From Campylobacter concisus (GTDB lineage Bacteria > Campylobacterota > Campylobacteria > Campylobacterales > Campylobacteraceae): a stretch of 64,000 nt of DNA. The notes under the pieces were generated by a model, which ran no database searches, was not told where the DNA came from, and was given only the letters and a program-made list of their open reading frames with translations. Location of the stretch: assembly GCF_002913045.1 (NCBI RefSeq), contig NZ_PPAF01000004.1:62001-126000 (forward strand). Reading direction: 5' to 3'. Positions 10,073 through 18,628 of this stretch are shown in pieces; position 1 is the first letter of the stretch; each line of letters opens with the position of its first letter. The position numbers were made by a program, and so were the translations under genes.

Positions 10073-12346
10073 TTATAGACCTCTTACGATCTTGACAGCT
10101 TCTACCATGTTTTTAAGGCTTGGCTCGACCTCTTCCCATTTTCTTGTTTTTAGGCCACAATCTGGGTTGATCCAGAGCTGCTCTTTTGGTAAGACTTCAA
10201 GCAGAGCTTTGATCTGAGCGACGATCTCCTCGACACTTGGCACACGTGGGCTGTGGATGTCGTAAACGCCAGGTCCGACCTCTTGTTTGTAGCCAACGGC
10301 TTTAAAAATTTTAAGTAGCTCGTTGCCACTTCTTGCAGTCTCGATACTAATAACATCAGCGTCCATAGCTTCAATAGTCTTAATAATATCGTTAAATTCA
10401 GAGTAGCACATATGTGTGTGGATCTGAGTTTTTGCCTCGGCTGAGCTTACTGAAAGCTTGAAACAATCAACCGCAAATTTCTCATAAGCTGGGATGTTTT
10501 CAGCTCTTAGCGGATAGCCTTCTTTAAACGCCGCTTCATCGACTTGGATCACTCTGATGCCTGCATTTTGAAGGTCTGCGATCTCGTCATAGATACAAAG
10601 TGCAAGTTGCTTTGCTACCTCACTTCTTGGCAGATCGTCACGCACAAAGCTCCAGTTTAGCATAGTCACAGGACCTGTTAGCATGCCCTTCATTACGTGT
10701 TTTGTGATGCTTTGAGCGTATTTCATCCACTTAACAGTCATCGGCTCTGGGCGGCTCACGTCACCAAAGAGAAGTGGTGGCTTGACGCAGCGGCTGCCAT
10801 AGCTTTGCACCCAGCCATTTTGGCTAAATGCATATCCGCTGATCTGCTCGCCAAAGTACTCAACCATGTCGTTTCTCTCTGGCTCGCCGTGTACCAGTAC
10901 GTCTAGGCCGATATCTTCTTGGAATCTCACGCAGTGATCGATGTATTTTTTGATGCCTGCTTCATAAGCAGCTGCGTCGATCTCGCCTTTTTTGAAATTT
11001 TGGCGAAGTACGCGAAGATCAACTGTTTGAGGGAAGCTGCCTATCGTTGTTGTTGGCAAGATACCGTATTTTAGTGTTTCGCGTTGGATCTTGATGCGGT
11101 CTTCAAATTTCTCGTCACGCTCAAATTTACTTAAATTTTTAATGCGGTTTTGAACGCTTTCAGAGTGGATGAGTTTTGAAGTAGCGCGAGTTTTAACAGC
11201 ATTTTTGTTCTCTTCGTAAATTTTAGCTTCAGCATCATTTAGTTTCTCGCCATTTGCTAGTTTTGTGATGATCTTGATCTCATCAAGCTTCTCAACCGCA
11301 AAGCTTAGCCAGCTTTTGATCTCTGGGTTTAAATTCTCTTCATATTTTAATGTATAAGGCACGTGAAGAAGTGAGCATGAAGTGCCGATGTAAAAGTCTT
11401 TTCCGCCTATTTTTTCTGAAATTTCACCTACGAGTTTTACTTTCTCATCGATGTTGCTTTTCCAGATGTTTCTACCATCGATCACGCCAGCAAATAGTGT
11501 CAAATGGCTATTTTTGATAGTCTCAAGTGCTTCGAAATTTCTCTTGCCGTGAATGAAGTCAAGTGCTATGCCATAAATTTTAGTTTTAGCCACTTCGCTA
11601 ACTGCCTTGATCGCATGCTCAAAATATGTCGCAAACACGATCTTGATGTTTTTTGCAACGCCTGTTAGCTCGTTATAAACCTTTGTGATAAGTGGCAAAA
11701 GGTCGCTTTCGTTTTTGTCAGTTACAAAGATCGGCTCGTCAAACTGCACTAAAATTTCATCATCAAGCTTAGAAATTTGCTCAAGTAGCTTTTTATACTC
11801 TCCTACAAGAGAGTCAAGGTGCTTAAATGGGCAGCTGCCGTCAGTCGTCTTTGAAAGAGCCAAAAATGTGATAGGGCCGATCAAATTTACCTTGCCTTTT
11901 ACGCCGTTAGCCTTCGCCTCTTTGTATTCATTTAAAATTTTGTCCGCTTTTAGGCTAAATTTACTCTCGCTGCTAAGCTCTGGCACGATGTAGTGGTAGT
12001 TTGTGTTAAACCACTTTGTCATCTCCATCGCAACGCCATTTTTGTTGCCTCTTGAACAAGCAAAATATTGCTCCAAGCCGCTTAAATTTGCAAACCTTGG
12101 AGGCGTAGCGCCAAAAGCGATGATGTTATCAAGCATTAGGTCGTAAAATGAAAAATCATTAACGCTAATGGCCGAAATGCTAGCATCTTGTTGATATTTC
12201 CAGTGTCTTTGGCGAAGCGTCTTTGCAGTCTCTTGTAAATTCTCTTCACTAAAGCCCTCTTTGCCAGCCCAAAAACCCTCTAACGCGCGCTTTAACTCTC
12301 TTTTCTCTCCGATTCTTGGAAAACCTAAAACATAACTTTTTATCAT
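10073..12346 (-). CDS. metE: Cobalamin-independent methionine synthase
   Basis: The start at 12346 (MIKSYVLGFPRIG) gives 757 residues, the normal length. It follows AAAAGGAT at good spacing and removes 26 non-conserved residues of the longest open frame. The C-terminal domain shows TTTIGSFPQT, the VLVHGEPERNDMVEYF segment, VIQVDEAAFKEGYP and WINPDCGLKTR, where the last Cys is a zinc ligand together with His in IHTHMCYSEF. The enzyme transfers the methyl group of 5-methyl-THF polyglutamate to homocysteine. A long structured leader precedes it, so regulation in the 5' UTR is likely. Confidence 0.97.
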   Translation of the reverse strand: MIKSYVLGFPRIGEKRELKRALEGFWAGKEGFSEENLQETAKTLRQRHWKYQQDASISAISVNDFSFYDLMLDNIIAFGATPPRFANLSGLEQYFACSRGNKNGVAMEMTKWFNTNYHYIVPELSSESKFSLKADKILNEYKEAKANGVKGKVNLIGPITFLALSKTTDGSCPFKHLDSLVGEYKKLLEQISKLDDEILVQFDEPIFVTDKNESDLLPLITKVYNELTGVAKNIKIVFATYFEHAIKAVSEVAKTKIYGIALDFIHGKRNFEALETIKNSHLTLFAGVIDGRNIWKSNIDEKVKLVGEISEKIGGKDFYIGTSCSLLHVPYTLKYEENLNPEIKSWLSFAVEKLDEIKIITKLANGEKLNDAEAKIYEENKNAVKTRATSKLIHSESVQNRIKNLSKFERDEKFEDRIKIQRETLKYGILPTTTIGSFPQTVDLRVLRQNFKKGEIDAAAYEAGIKKYIDHCVRFQEDIGLDVLVHGEPERNDMVEYFGEQISGYAFSQNGWVQSYGSRCVKPPLLFGDVSRPEPMTVKWMKYAQSITKHVMKGMLTGPVTMLNWSFVRDDLPRSEVAKQLALCIYDEIADLQNAGIRVIQVDEAAFKEGYPLRAENIPAYEKFAVDCFKLSVSSAEAKTQIHTHMCYSEFNDIIKTIEAMDADVISIETARSGNELLKIFKAVGYKQEVGPGVYDIHSPRVPSVEEIVAQIKALLEVLPKEQLWINPDCGLKTRKWEEVEPSLKNMVEAVKIVRGL

Positions 12347-12440
12347 TTTTATCCTTTTTAAATTTAAATTTACAGACGAAAATTCGCTCTGCGGACTACT
12401 ATAAAACTGTGTCATGCACAGCAACCTTGAATATTTTTAT

Positions 12441-12580
12441 GCAGGTACAATGGGGCTAGAATTACGAAACCGCTCCCTTATCCCTGCGACCCAAACCCCA
12501 GCACGTTCAATGTTGTTGTGCTGCGCACAAGTCTGGGTCACACCACACGCGGTGGATGACACCCGCTTCTTCTTAGACTA
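12441..12580 (-). ncRNA. Structured 5' leader of metE with competing stems (unidentified class)
   Basis: This block is markedly more GC-rich than the flanks. On the minus strand it contains hairpin A (12561-12564 with 12535-12538, extended by an inner CCAC/GTGG stem) and stem B (12534-12539 with 12488-12493, GACCCA/TGGGTC). A and B share the same bases, so they exclude each other. Inside B, 12499-12504 can pair with 12518-12523 (CAGCAC/GTGCTG), but 12516-12521 can also pair with 12525-12530 (TTGTGC/GCACAA, 3-nt loop). Stem D joins 12441-12445 and 12483-12487. Such alternatives are typical of riboswitches or attenuators. It does not match the cobalamin, SAM-I or T-box consensus as I know them. 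Confidence 0.5.
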
Positions 12581-12588
12581 AAGTAAAA

Positions 12589-12594
12589 TTTATA
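12589..12594 (-). promoter_or_regulatory. metE: Possible -10 box of the metE leader transcript
   Basis: On the minus strand TATAAA follows a T-run in GTTTTTTATAAATTTTACTT. A start about 10 bases on would make a leader of about 230 nt that begins just before the structured block. The -35 is not recognisable, as is usual for Campylobacter sigma-70 promoters. Confidence 0.4.
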
Positions 12595-12693
12595 AAAAAC
12601 CCTGCTAAAAAGATCCTTGCCAAATTTCAGGCATTGCTTAGCTTTGCTATTAAAAATGCAGTTACAATGCAGCGGACCTGCTAGCAAAAATGG

Positions 12694-12829
12694 ATTTATC
12701 TCAATGTGAAAAAATGTAAAATCATTTAAAAATTTGCGTGATTTTTGAAAATCGCTGATATGTTTTTTGCCGAGATTAATGAGCTTTATGCATGGGACAA
12801 GGCATCAGCGTTTTTCCTTTGAGATAAAT
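12694..12829. other. Nested inverted-repeat block in the metE/C69 intergenic region
   Basis: ATTTATCTCAA (12694-12704) and TTGAGATAAAT (12819-12829) are a perfect 11-bp inverted repeat. Nested inside, GAAAATCGCTGAT (12747-12759) pairs with ATCAGCGTTTTTC (12804-12816) at 12 of 13 positions. GGACAA (12795-12800) and TTGTCC (12830-12835) can also pair. No open frame explains it. It could be a small RNA on either strand, a decayed mobile-element end, or the folded 3' region of the C69 transcript. A 13-mer TGCAGKTACAATG also occurs twice, at 12440-12452 and 12657-12669, with one mismatch. The 482 bases 12426-12907 hold no protein gene. Confidence 0.4.
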
Positions 12830-12907
12830 TTTGTCCGGCATTATAAACGCTCTTTGCCAAATTTTTGTTTAAGGCTTGGGCGCTACTAAATTTCACGCCC
12901 AAAATAT

Positions 12908-14404
12908 TTAGTCTTTTTTGCCTTTATTTAGGGATTTTAGCTTAGCATCCATATCAGCTGTAAGCATAGTAAAGACCTTGTTCGTAAGCTCCTGTGTTAA
13001 GTCCTTAGCCTCTTGCATTGTCTTTTGGCTAAATTCATTTAAGAGTTTGTCCGCTTTTTTCTTATCTTTTTTATAAAGTTTCACATACTCATCTTCAAAT
13101 TTAGCCTGTTTTACCGCCAACTCTTTTTCAAATTTAGCGTATGCCTCTTTTACCACTGGCGAATACTTCTCATAGTCAGTCATTACAAGGGTTTGAAGCT
13201 TTCTATAAACCCAGTATATCGAAGTGTCATCAGCGTCGTATGAGCCATCTGAGTAGCCTTTTATAAAGCCATCAAGCCCCTCGTAATACGGCAAATAAAC
13301 GCTAAGATCAGCCATACCAAGAGCGACATAAGTTACGCGTCCAATCTCTTTTGGTAGCCATGGGCGCACCTGCATGACGTGAGACTCGTATGTTCTAAAG
13401 ACGCTTATAGCGCGGTAGATGTTTTTCTTATCTTCATCTTTACTAGCGTAGTTATCAAACGCAGTGCCGTTGTAGTGGGCTCTCATCGCAGCTTTTAGAT
13501 CTTCAACACTTAGTTTTTTCTCTGGTTTTAAAAATACTGGGAATTTCTGACCATCGGCGAAGTCTTGTTTTAAGCTTGGGTTAAACATGCTTTGCACCCA
13601 GCAAACGCGTGGGTAGTTGTAAGTCACATCTCTTTCATCATCCCTTGTATAAGCCTTTGTGAAGTTAAATTCGCCATCTTTTGCAGGGTCATAAGTCTTG
13701 TTATCGATCGCAAATTTAATGACGTCTTTTGCTCCCATGAAATTTGGATCATTCTCTTTATAGTTTTGAAGTCTGCCTTGGTTTGCGGTAACGAAATACT
13801 CATCTGGAGCGATCTTTGTGGCGATCCATTTGTGGCCTGTACCTGTTTCAAAGTACCAAAGCTCGTTTGCGTCAATAAATACTACGCCAAAGCCTTCTCC
13901 AGCGCCCTTTGTCTCCACTATCTCGCCAAGAAGCTTAACACCCTCTTTTGCACTCTTCATACGTGGCAAAAGCACGTCTGGGATGTCATCTTCTGTGATG
14001 CCACTCTCTTCGTTATATGGGTCGATCTTTAAAAGCTCATCTTTTGCGTAAATAGTCTCAGTGCCGCTTAGGCCAACGCCAGCCTCGTTGTAGCCGACCG
14101 CTCCGTGAAGTTTTGTATGAGAGTTTGCGATGGTTGTGTATCTCATGCCATCTTTTGGAAGCGGATATGTAAAGTCATTTGCGCCGTCATGTGCCTTTGA
14201 GCTATGCATACCAGTTTGGTTTTTCTTTGCTGGATGGATCAAAAAGACTTGTGCCTTTACAGCCTTACTATCTGCACTCCTGGCAACCAGCATGGAGCCG
14301 TCGTTTGAAGCTTTATCTCCTACTAAAATGGTAGTGCATGCCAAGCTACTTGTGCCTAAAATCACACTCATAGCGACGATTGATGCAAGAATTTTGCCTT
14401 TCAT
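12908..14404 (-). CDS. Exported C69-family dipeptidase
   Basis: The start at 14404 (MKGKILASIVAM) follows AAGGAG and gives 498 residues; the longer open frame adds 16 residues without support. A signal peptide ends at SSLA, and the next residue is Cys in CTTILVGDKASNDGS. In the PepD/C69 Ntn-hydrolase family this Cys becomes the N-terminal nucleophile after processing. GVGLSGTETI, LWYFETGTGHKW and VTANQGRL are further family motifs. It should cleave dipeptides in the periplasm. The last 80 residues are Lys-rich and probably coiled-coil. The gene is monocistronic and divergent from rpmI. Confidence 0.9.
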   Translation of the reverse strand: MKGKILASIVAMSVILGTSSLACTTILVGDKASNDGSMLVARSADSKAVKAQVFLIHPAKKNQTGMHSSKAHDGANDFTYPLPKDGMRYTTIANSHTKLHGAVGYNEAGVGLSGTETIYAKDELLKIDPYNEESGITEDDIPDVLLPRMKSAKEGVKLLGEIVETKGAGEGFGVVFIDANELWYFETGTGHKWIATKIAPDEYFVTANQGRLQNYKENDPNFMGAKDVIKFAIDNKTYDPAKDGEFNFTKAYTRDDERDVTYNYPRVCWVQSMFNPSLKQDFADGQKFPVFLKPEKKLSVEDLKAAMRAHYNGTAFDNYASKDEDKKNIYRAISVFRTYESHVMQVRPWLPKEIGRVTYVALGMADLSVYLPYYEGLDGFIKGYSDGSYDADDTSIYWVYRKLQTLVMTDYEKYSPVVKEAYAKFEKELAVKQAKFEDEYVKLYKKDKKKADKLLNEFSQKTMQEAKDLTQELTNKVFTMLTADMDAKLKSLNKGKKD

Positions 14405-14555
14405 TTTTACTCCTTTAGTAAAATAAAATTTCTTTATGTGATTATACGCCAAATTTAATAAATTAGTTCTATATTTTAAAATCTTTTTAAGTTAAATGTA
14501 AATTTATTGCAAATTTTGTCTAAGTGAAATTTAAATTTTCTAAAGGATTTTTCGC

Positions 14556-14561
14556 TATAAT
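14556..14561 (+). promoter_or_regulatory. Sigma-70 -10 box for rpmI-rplT
   Basis: TATAAT occurs in TTTTTCGCTATAATCC, 45 bases before the rpmI start, behind T-rich sequence. This is the standard Campylobacter housekeeping promoter form. Confidence 0.7.
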
Positions 14562-14605
14562 CCAAAACTTACGCAATTGCGTATAAAATTTCAAAAAGGA
14601 TTAGC

Positions 14606-14797
14606 ATGCCAAAGATGAAAACCGTTCGCGGTGCTGCTAAGCGCTTTAAAGTAGGTAAAAATAAGATAAAAAGAGGCTCTGCTTTTAGAAGCCATATCTT
14701 AACAAAAAAACCTAGTAAGCGTATGAGAGATTTGCGTGGCCCACAATACGTGGACAGCACAAATGTCCCAGCCGTTCGCAAAATGCTCGGCGTATAA
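14606..14797 (+). CDS. rpmI: 50S ribosomal protein L35
   Basis: The 63-residue, strongly basic protein begins [15 protein letters not shown] and has the [12 protein letters not shown] segment typical of L35. It follows AAAAAGGA at good spacing. It lies 99 bp upstream of rplT, the usual pairing. infC is not adjacent here: a C69 peptidase gene lies upstream on the other strand, so the classical infC-rpmI-rplT cluster is split. The gap before rplT holds two small hairpins (CCCC-AAATTTA-GGGG and CTCAC-TTC-GTGAG), which could serve autoregulation by L20. Confidence 0.98.
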   Translation: MPKMKTVRGAAKRFKVGKNKIKRGSAFRSHILTKKPSKRMRDLRGPQYVDSTNVPAVRKMLGV

Positions 14798-14896
14798 AGC
14801 AGCGTAGTTTTAAGTTTTTGACAAAAAGTCATTCAAACTCCCCCAAATTTAGGGGCAAGACTCACTTCGTGAGCGCCAATTTGTAAAAGGATAAAT

Positions 14897-15253
14897 ATGG
14901 CAAGAGTAAAAACAGGCGTAGTTAGAAGAAGACGCCATAAGAAAGTTTTAAAGCTAGCACGTGGCTTTTTCAGTGCTAGACATAAACACTTTAGAAAAGC
15001 TAAAGAGCAACTAGAGAGAAGTTTAGTTTATGCATACCGCGACAGACGCCAGAAAAAACGCGATTTCAGACGTTTATGGATCGTTCGTATCAACGCAGCT
15101 TGCAGACTAAACGACATTAGCTATTCAAGATTTATCAATGGCTTAAACAAAGCTAAGATCGAACTTGATAGAAAAATTTTAGCTGATCTAGCTATGAATG
15201 ACGCGAAGGCATTTGCGGCACTTGCAAAACAAGCAAAAGATGCTTTGAAATAA
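14897..15253 (+). CDS. rplT: 50S ribosomal protein L20
   Basis: The 118-residue protein begins [19 protein letters not shown] and contains [16 protein letters not shown] and [11 protein letters not shown], all L20 hallmarks. It has an AAAGGAT ribosome site and is followed at once by a strong terminator. L20 binds 23S rRNA early in 50S assembly and in other bacteria represses its own operon. Confidence 0.99.
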   Translation: MARVKTGVVRRRRHKKVLKLARGFFSARHKHFRKAKEQLERSLVYAYRDRRQKKRDFRRLWIVRINAACRLNDISYSRFINGLNKAKIELDRKILADLAMNDAKAFAALAKQAKDALK

Positions 15254-15260
15254 CACCTTT

Positions 15261-15291
15261 TCTCCGCTTCGGCGGAGATCTTCTTTTTTTT
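15261..15291 (+). terminator. Rho-independent terminator of rpmI-rplT
   Basis: TCTCCGC and GCGGAGA form a 7-bp GC-rich stem closed by a TTCG tetraloop, followed by TCTTCTTTTTTTT. It starts 8 bases after the rplT stop. The 198 bases from here to dapF are AT-rich and show no gene. Confidence 0.9.
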
Positions 15292-15489
15292 AAATTTCTA
15301 TTCAAATTTTTATTAAAATTTATTTTTTGAGATTTTAATTTAGTTATTTTGTATTCAAAATTTAAATAATTGCCACTATAAAATTTTACCTCATCAGCTA
15401 GGTGCAAATTTAGTAATATAAATTTGAAAAATTTGCTTATCATTAATAGCCAAACTAGCCAAGAGCAAGTATAAAACTCACCCTAAAAG

Positions 15490-16233
15490 CTAAATTTCAA
15501 TACTCGTATCAAAACAGTGTTTCACCGCTCCACTAAATAAAATTTTGCCGTTTTCTAGTCTAAGACCAAGCTCCTCGCCGCTTTTTGGATAGACTTTTAG
15601 GCATTGCGCTGCGTTTAAATTTAAAGTAGTGCCGTAAAAGCAAGCCGCCATGCCAGTGCCACAAGCTAGCGTCTCGTCCTCTACGCCCCTTTCGTAGGTT
15701 CTAACCTTTAAAACTTCGCCATCAAATTTGGCTAAATTTACATTTGCATTGTATTTTTGACGAAGCGCTTTGCACTCTTTGACGTCAAATTCATCTAAAT
15801 TTTGCGTGAAATTTACAAGATGTGGCACGCCTGTATCGTAAAAATACCAAGTTTTACCGCCTTCATTTAGTGGCTCGCTTAAAATTTTTGGACTTGTTAG
15901 CACAACCTCGATGCACTCATCTTTCACGCTTGCCATCACCTCACCGCTACCAGTTAGCAGAGCAAATTCGCTCGATCTTACAAGGCCGTTTAGATAGGCA
16001 TATCTAGCGGCCGCACGCGAACCATTGCCACACATCGCAGCGTAGCTTCCGTCGCTGTTGTAAAACTCCCATTTCACACCCTTTTCGTAAGGCAAAAGTA
16101 CTATTAGCCCGTCAGCTCCTACGCCATTTGTTCGGCTGCAAATTTGCCTTGCTAGCTCGCTTCTATCTTTGTTCAAAAATGTATGAAATATGACAAAATC
16201 ATTGCCACTAGCGTTGTACTTTGACACTTGCAT
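15490..16233 (-). CDS. dapF: Diaminopimelate epimerase
   Basis: The 247-residue protein has both catalytic cysteine motifs: AAMCGNGSRAAARY and ETLACGTGMAA. The N-terminal KYNASGNDFVIF and the GVGADGL segment are also characteristic. It interconverts LL- and meso-diaminopimelate for lysine and peptidoglycan. It ends 51 bp after the likely next gene start and shares a strand with coaE, so the two are probably co-transcribed. Confidence 0.97.
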   Translation of the reverse strand: MQVSKYNASGNDFVIFHTFLNKDRSELARQICSRTNGVGADGLIVLLPYEKGVKWEFYNSDGSYAAMCGNGSRAAARYAYLNGLVRSSEFALLTGSGEVMASVKDECIEVVLTSPKILSEPLNEGGKTWYFYDTGVPHLVNFTQNLDEFDVKECKALRQKYNANVNLAKFDGEVLKVRTYERGVEDETLACGTGMAACFYGTTLNLNAAQCLKVYPKSGEELGLRLENGKILFSGAVKHCFDTSIEI

Positions 16234-16283
16234 TATTTTTCCTTTAAAATTACTCTACTTATTTTTGCCAAATTTATATAAAC

Positions 16284-16919
16284 TCAGCCACAAATTTGCC
16301 TTAGAAATTTCTCTAGTTCTTGCTCTAAATTTTCTTTATCGCCACTATTATCTATGATGAAATTTGCTTTTTTTCGCTTTTGCTCAATATCTATCTGAAG
16401 CTCCACTCTTACTTTTGCTTCTTCTAATTTTAGACCGTTTCGGCTCATTAGGCGGCTTAGCAAAAGCTCTTTTGGTGCGTAAATCACGGCAACATTTTTA
16501 AACTCAGCGTAGCGATCCTCTTTTTCAAAAAATAAAGGAATATCGACAAAATAAACCTGCTCCAAATGCTCAAGCTTCGTAGCGCGAGATAAAATTTCTT
16601 CCTTTATCTTTGGATGCAAAATTTGCTCTAAAATTTTTAATTTTTTTGGATCATTAAAGACAATGGCACCTAGTTTTTTGCGCTCTATCTTGCCAGTCTC
16701 ATCTAAAATTTGCTCTCCAAAAAATTTCATTATCTCACATTTACAAATTTCAAGCTGTTCATGAGCGATCACGTCCGCATCAATCACGCTAAAGCCTCGC
16801 TCTTTTAGCAAATTTATAGCCGTACTTTTACCGCTAGCAATAGAGCCTGTAATGACATAAGCGTTTGGAAATTTCTGCAAACTCGCTCCATTTTTGAAAA
16901 TTGATGACAATTTTAGCAA
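16284..16919 (-). CDS. coaE: Dephospho-CoA kinase
   Basis: The 211-residue frame has the P-loop GSIASGKST, the VIDADVIAH segment and FVDIPLFFE, all CoaE landmarks. It phosphorylates dephospho-CoA in the last step of CoA synthesis. The ATG at 16919 has no ribosome site. A TTG at 16880 (giving MQKFPNAYVITGS) is preceded by GGAG at proper spacing and would start the protein right at the first beta strand, so I consider 16880 the better start; the protein would then be 198 residues. Confidence 0.93.
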   Translation of the reverse strand: MLKLSSIFKNGASLQKFPNAYVITGSIASGKSTAINLLKERGFSVIDADVIAHEQLEICKCEIMKFFGEQILDETGKIERKKLGAIVFNDPKKLKILEQILHPKIKEEILSRATKLEHLEQVYFVDIPLFFEKEDRYAEFKNVAVIYAPKELLLSRLMSRNGLKLEEAKVRVELQIDIEQKRKKANFIIDNSGDKENLEQELEKFLRQICG

Positions 16920-16960
16920 CTTTTGGCTAAAGTTTTAAAAAATTACAAAAAAGGGCAAAG

Positions 16961-17944
16961 ATGATAAGCTATAAAGATGCTGGAGTGGATATAGATGCTG
17001 GAAATAGCTTTGTTGAGGCGATAAAGCCTTTCGTAAAATCTACACAAACACCAAACGTTATAGGTGGCATTGGGTCATTTTCAGGAGCGGTCAGACTACC
17101 AAGCGGATATAAAAATCCAGCCATTTTGGGAGCGACTGATGGCGTTGGCACAAAGCTTCGCCTAGCTATCGACGCTAAGAAATTTGACGGCGTGGGTGAG
17201 GATCTAGTCGCAATGTGCGTAAATGATCTCATCTGCAACTTCGCTACACCGCTCTTTTTCCTTGATTACTACGCGACTGCAAAGCTTGAGATAGAGAGTG
17301 CCAAAGAGGTGGTAAAAAGTATCGCAAATGGCTGCAAAAAGGCGCAATGCGCACTTATCGGCGGCGAGACAGCGGAGATGCCATCGATGTATGAAAAAGG
17401 CGACTTCGATCTTGCTGGATTTGCCGTTGGTATCGCTGAGGCTGATGAGATCGACAGAAGCAAATTTGTAAAAGCTGGTGATATTTTAGTCGCACTTCCA
17501 AGCAGTGGCCTGCACTCAAATGGCTTTTCACTAGCAAGAAAAGTGGTAAGCGAGCTTGGACTAAAATTTGATGAAAAAGTAGGTGAGCGAAAGCTCATCG
17601 ACGTACTTCTTGAGCCAACTAGAATTTACGTGAGCGACTTTTTAAGATTAAAAGATAAGATTACAGCAATGGCGCATATAACTGGCGGCGGCATAGTTGA
17701 AAACTTGCCTCGCGTCTTCCCTGCTGGGCTTGGTGCAAAGGTGCAAAAAAGCGCTATAAAAACGCCTGAAATTTTTAAAATCATCGCTCAAAAAGTAGAA
17801 GATAGCGAGATGATGAGAACCTTTAACATGGGCGTTGGCATGATCCTAGTTGTGCCTAAAGAAAACGTCGATGCTGCCATAGCTAGCAGCGATGGCTACG
17901 TGATCGGCGAAGTTATAAACGGTAAAGGCGTAGAGCTAGTTTAA
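16961..17944 (+). CDS. purM: Phosphoribosylformylglycinamidine cyclo-ligase (AIR synthase)
   Basis: The 327-residue protein has ILGATDGVGTKLRLA, VAMCVNDL, GGETAEMPSMY, LPSSGLHSNGFSLAR and the HITGGGIVENLPR segment, which is the complete AIR synthase signature set. It closes the imidazole ring in purine synthesis. It is divergent from coaE, with 41 bp between the start codons, and its stop overlaps the ATG of the next gene (TAATG). Confidence 0.98.
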   Translation: MISYKDAGVDIDAGNSFVEAIKPFVKSTQTPNVIGGIGSFSGAVRLPSGYKNPAILGATDGVGTKLRLAIDAKKFDGVGEDLVAMCVNDLICNFATPLFFLDYYATAKLEIESAKEVVKSIANGCKKAQCALIGGETAEMPSMYEKGDFDLAGFAVGIAEADEIDRSKFVKAGDILVALPSSGLHSNGFSLARKVVSELGLKFDEKVGERKLIDVLLEPTRIYVSDFLRLKDKITAMAHITGGGIVENLPRVFPAGLGAKVQKSAIKTPEIFKIIAQKVEDSEMMRTFNMGVGMILVVPKENVDAAIASSDGYVIGEVINGKGVELV

Positions 17945-18201
17945 TGCAAGAAAATAGCAAAAAACGCTTGCTAAGGACCGAAGATAAGAGCTTTTTTGAT
18001 CTTAGCATTTATGAATATATAGGCTGTTTTGGTGTACTAGAAAGCGATATCAAAAAACTTGATTTCTATAATCACTGGTGCAAGGTCTCACGCGCCTCTA
18101 CTATGCTCTGCGTCACGCATGATAGCGGCGAGAGTGACAACCTAGTCTATCTATATGACTGGGAGAAATTTAGCCGTATCTACATAAATACAGGAAATTG
18201 A
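17944..18201 (+). CDS. Conserved small protein of unknown function
   Basis: The 85-residue product is not recognised. It starts at the last base of the purM stop codon and ends one base before the next start, so it is translationally coupled on both sides, which supports it as a real gene. It is soluble, with an aromatic-rich acidic middle (SFFDLSIYEYIG, YLYDWEKFSRIYI) and three Cys. No signal peptide or membrane span is visible. Confidence 0.75.
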   Translation: MQENSKKRLLRTEDKSFFDLSIYEYIGCFGVLESDIKKLDFYNHWCKVSRASTMLCVTHDSGESDNLVYLYDWEKFSRIYINTGN

Positions 18202-18202
18202 G

Positions 18203-18625
18203 TTGGCAAAGCAAAAGGCAAAAATCGCACCTATTTGGGCTAGAGTAAAAGCCTTTATCATCGATCTTTTTATCATCGGTATGCCGATATTTTATGCGAC
18301 AACATATCTTGTGCTTGATGGCAAAGAGGTATTTTTGCACAACCAAATTGCCATTTTTGGTGCAAATAGCCTGATCTCGCTTATAATATGCCTTTTTTTT
18401 AGCATAAAAGCACAAACTCCAGGCTATAAAGCACAAGAAATTTATCTAATAAACCTAAAAACCGGTAGAAAACTAAGCTTTTTTCACACCATCTTGCGCC
18501 AAATTTGCTTTGCCTTTGCTGGCTTTAGCATACTTGGACTTTGCCTTTGTTTCTTTAGAAAAGATAAACTAAATCTGCACGACATCATCACTCACTCAGC
18601 TGCCGTGCAAAGATCAGAGGGATAA
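18203..18625 (+). CDS. RDD-family membrane protein
   Basis: The 140-residue protein starts with TTG (MAKQKAKIAPIW) behind AGGAAA. It has the RDD pattern: WARVKAFIIDLFIIG supplies the Arg and Asp of the first span, a second hydrophobic span lies at about residues 50-65, TPGYKAQEIYLIN follows, and a third span ends before DKLNLHDIITHSAAV, the conserved D-x-L/H-D region. RDD proteins are small inner-membrane proteins, some linked to ion exchange; the role here is unknown. Confidence 0.85.
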   Translation: MAKQKAKIAPIWARVKAFIIDLFIIGMPIFYATTYLVLDGKEVFLHNQIAIFGANSLISLIICLFFSIKAQTPGYKAQEIYLINLKTGRKLSFFHTILRQICFAFAGFSILGLCLCFFRKDKLNLHDIITHSAAVQRSEG

Positions 18626-18628
18626 ATT

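Noticed and set aside
12347-12424. N-terminal extension of MetE by 26 residues
   Set aside because: The canonical start MIKSYVLGFPRIG has a good ribosome site, and the extra residues have no family counterpart.
12441-12580. Cobalamin, SAM-I or T-box element upstream of metE
   Set aside because: The conserved boxes of these classes as I know them are not found on the minus strand; the element is left unclassified.
14569-14832. Open frame of 87 codons on the minus strand over rpmI
   Set aside because: It is exactly antisense to L35, has no ribosome site and no sensible composition.
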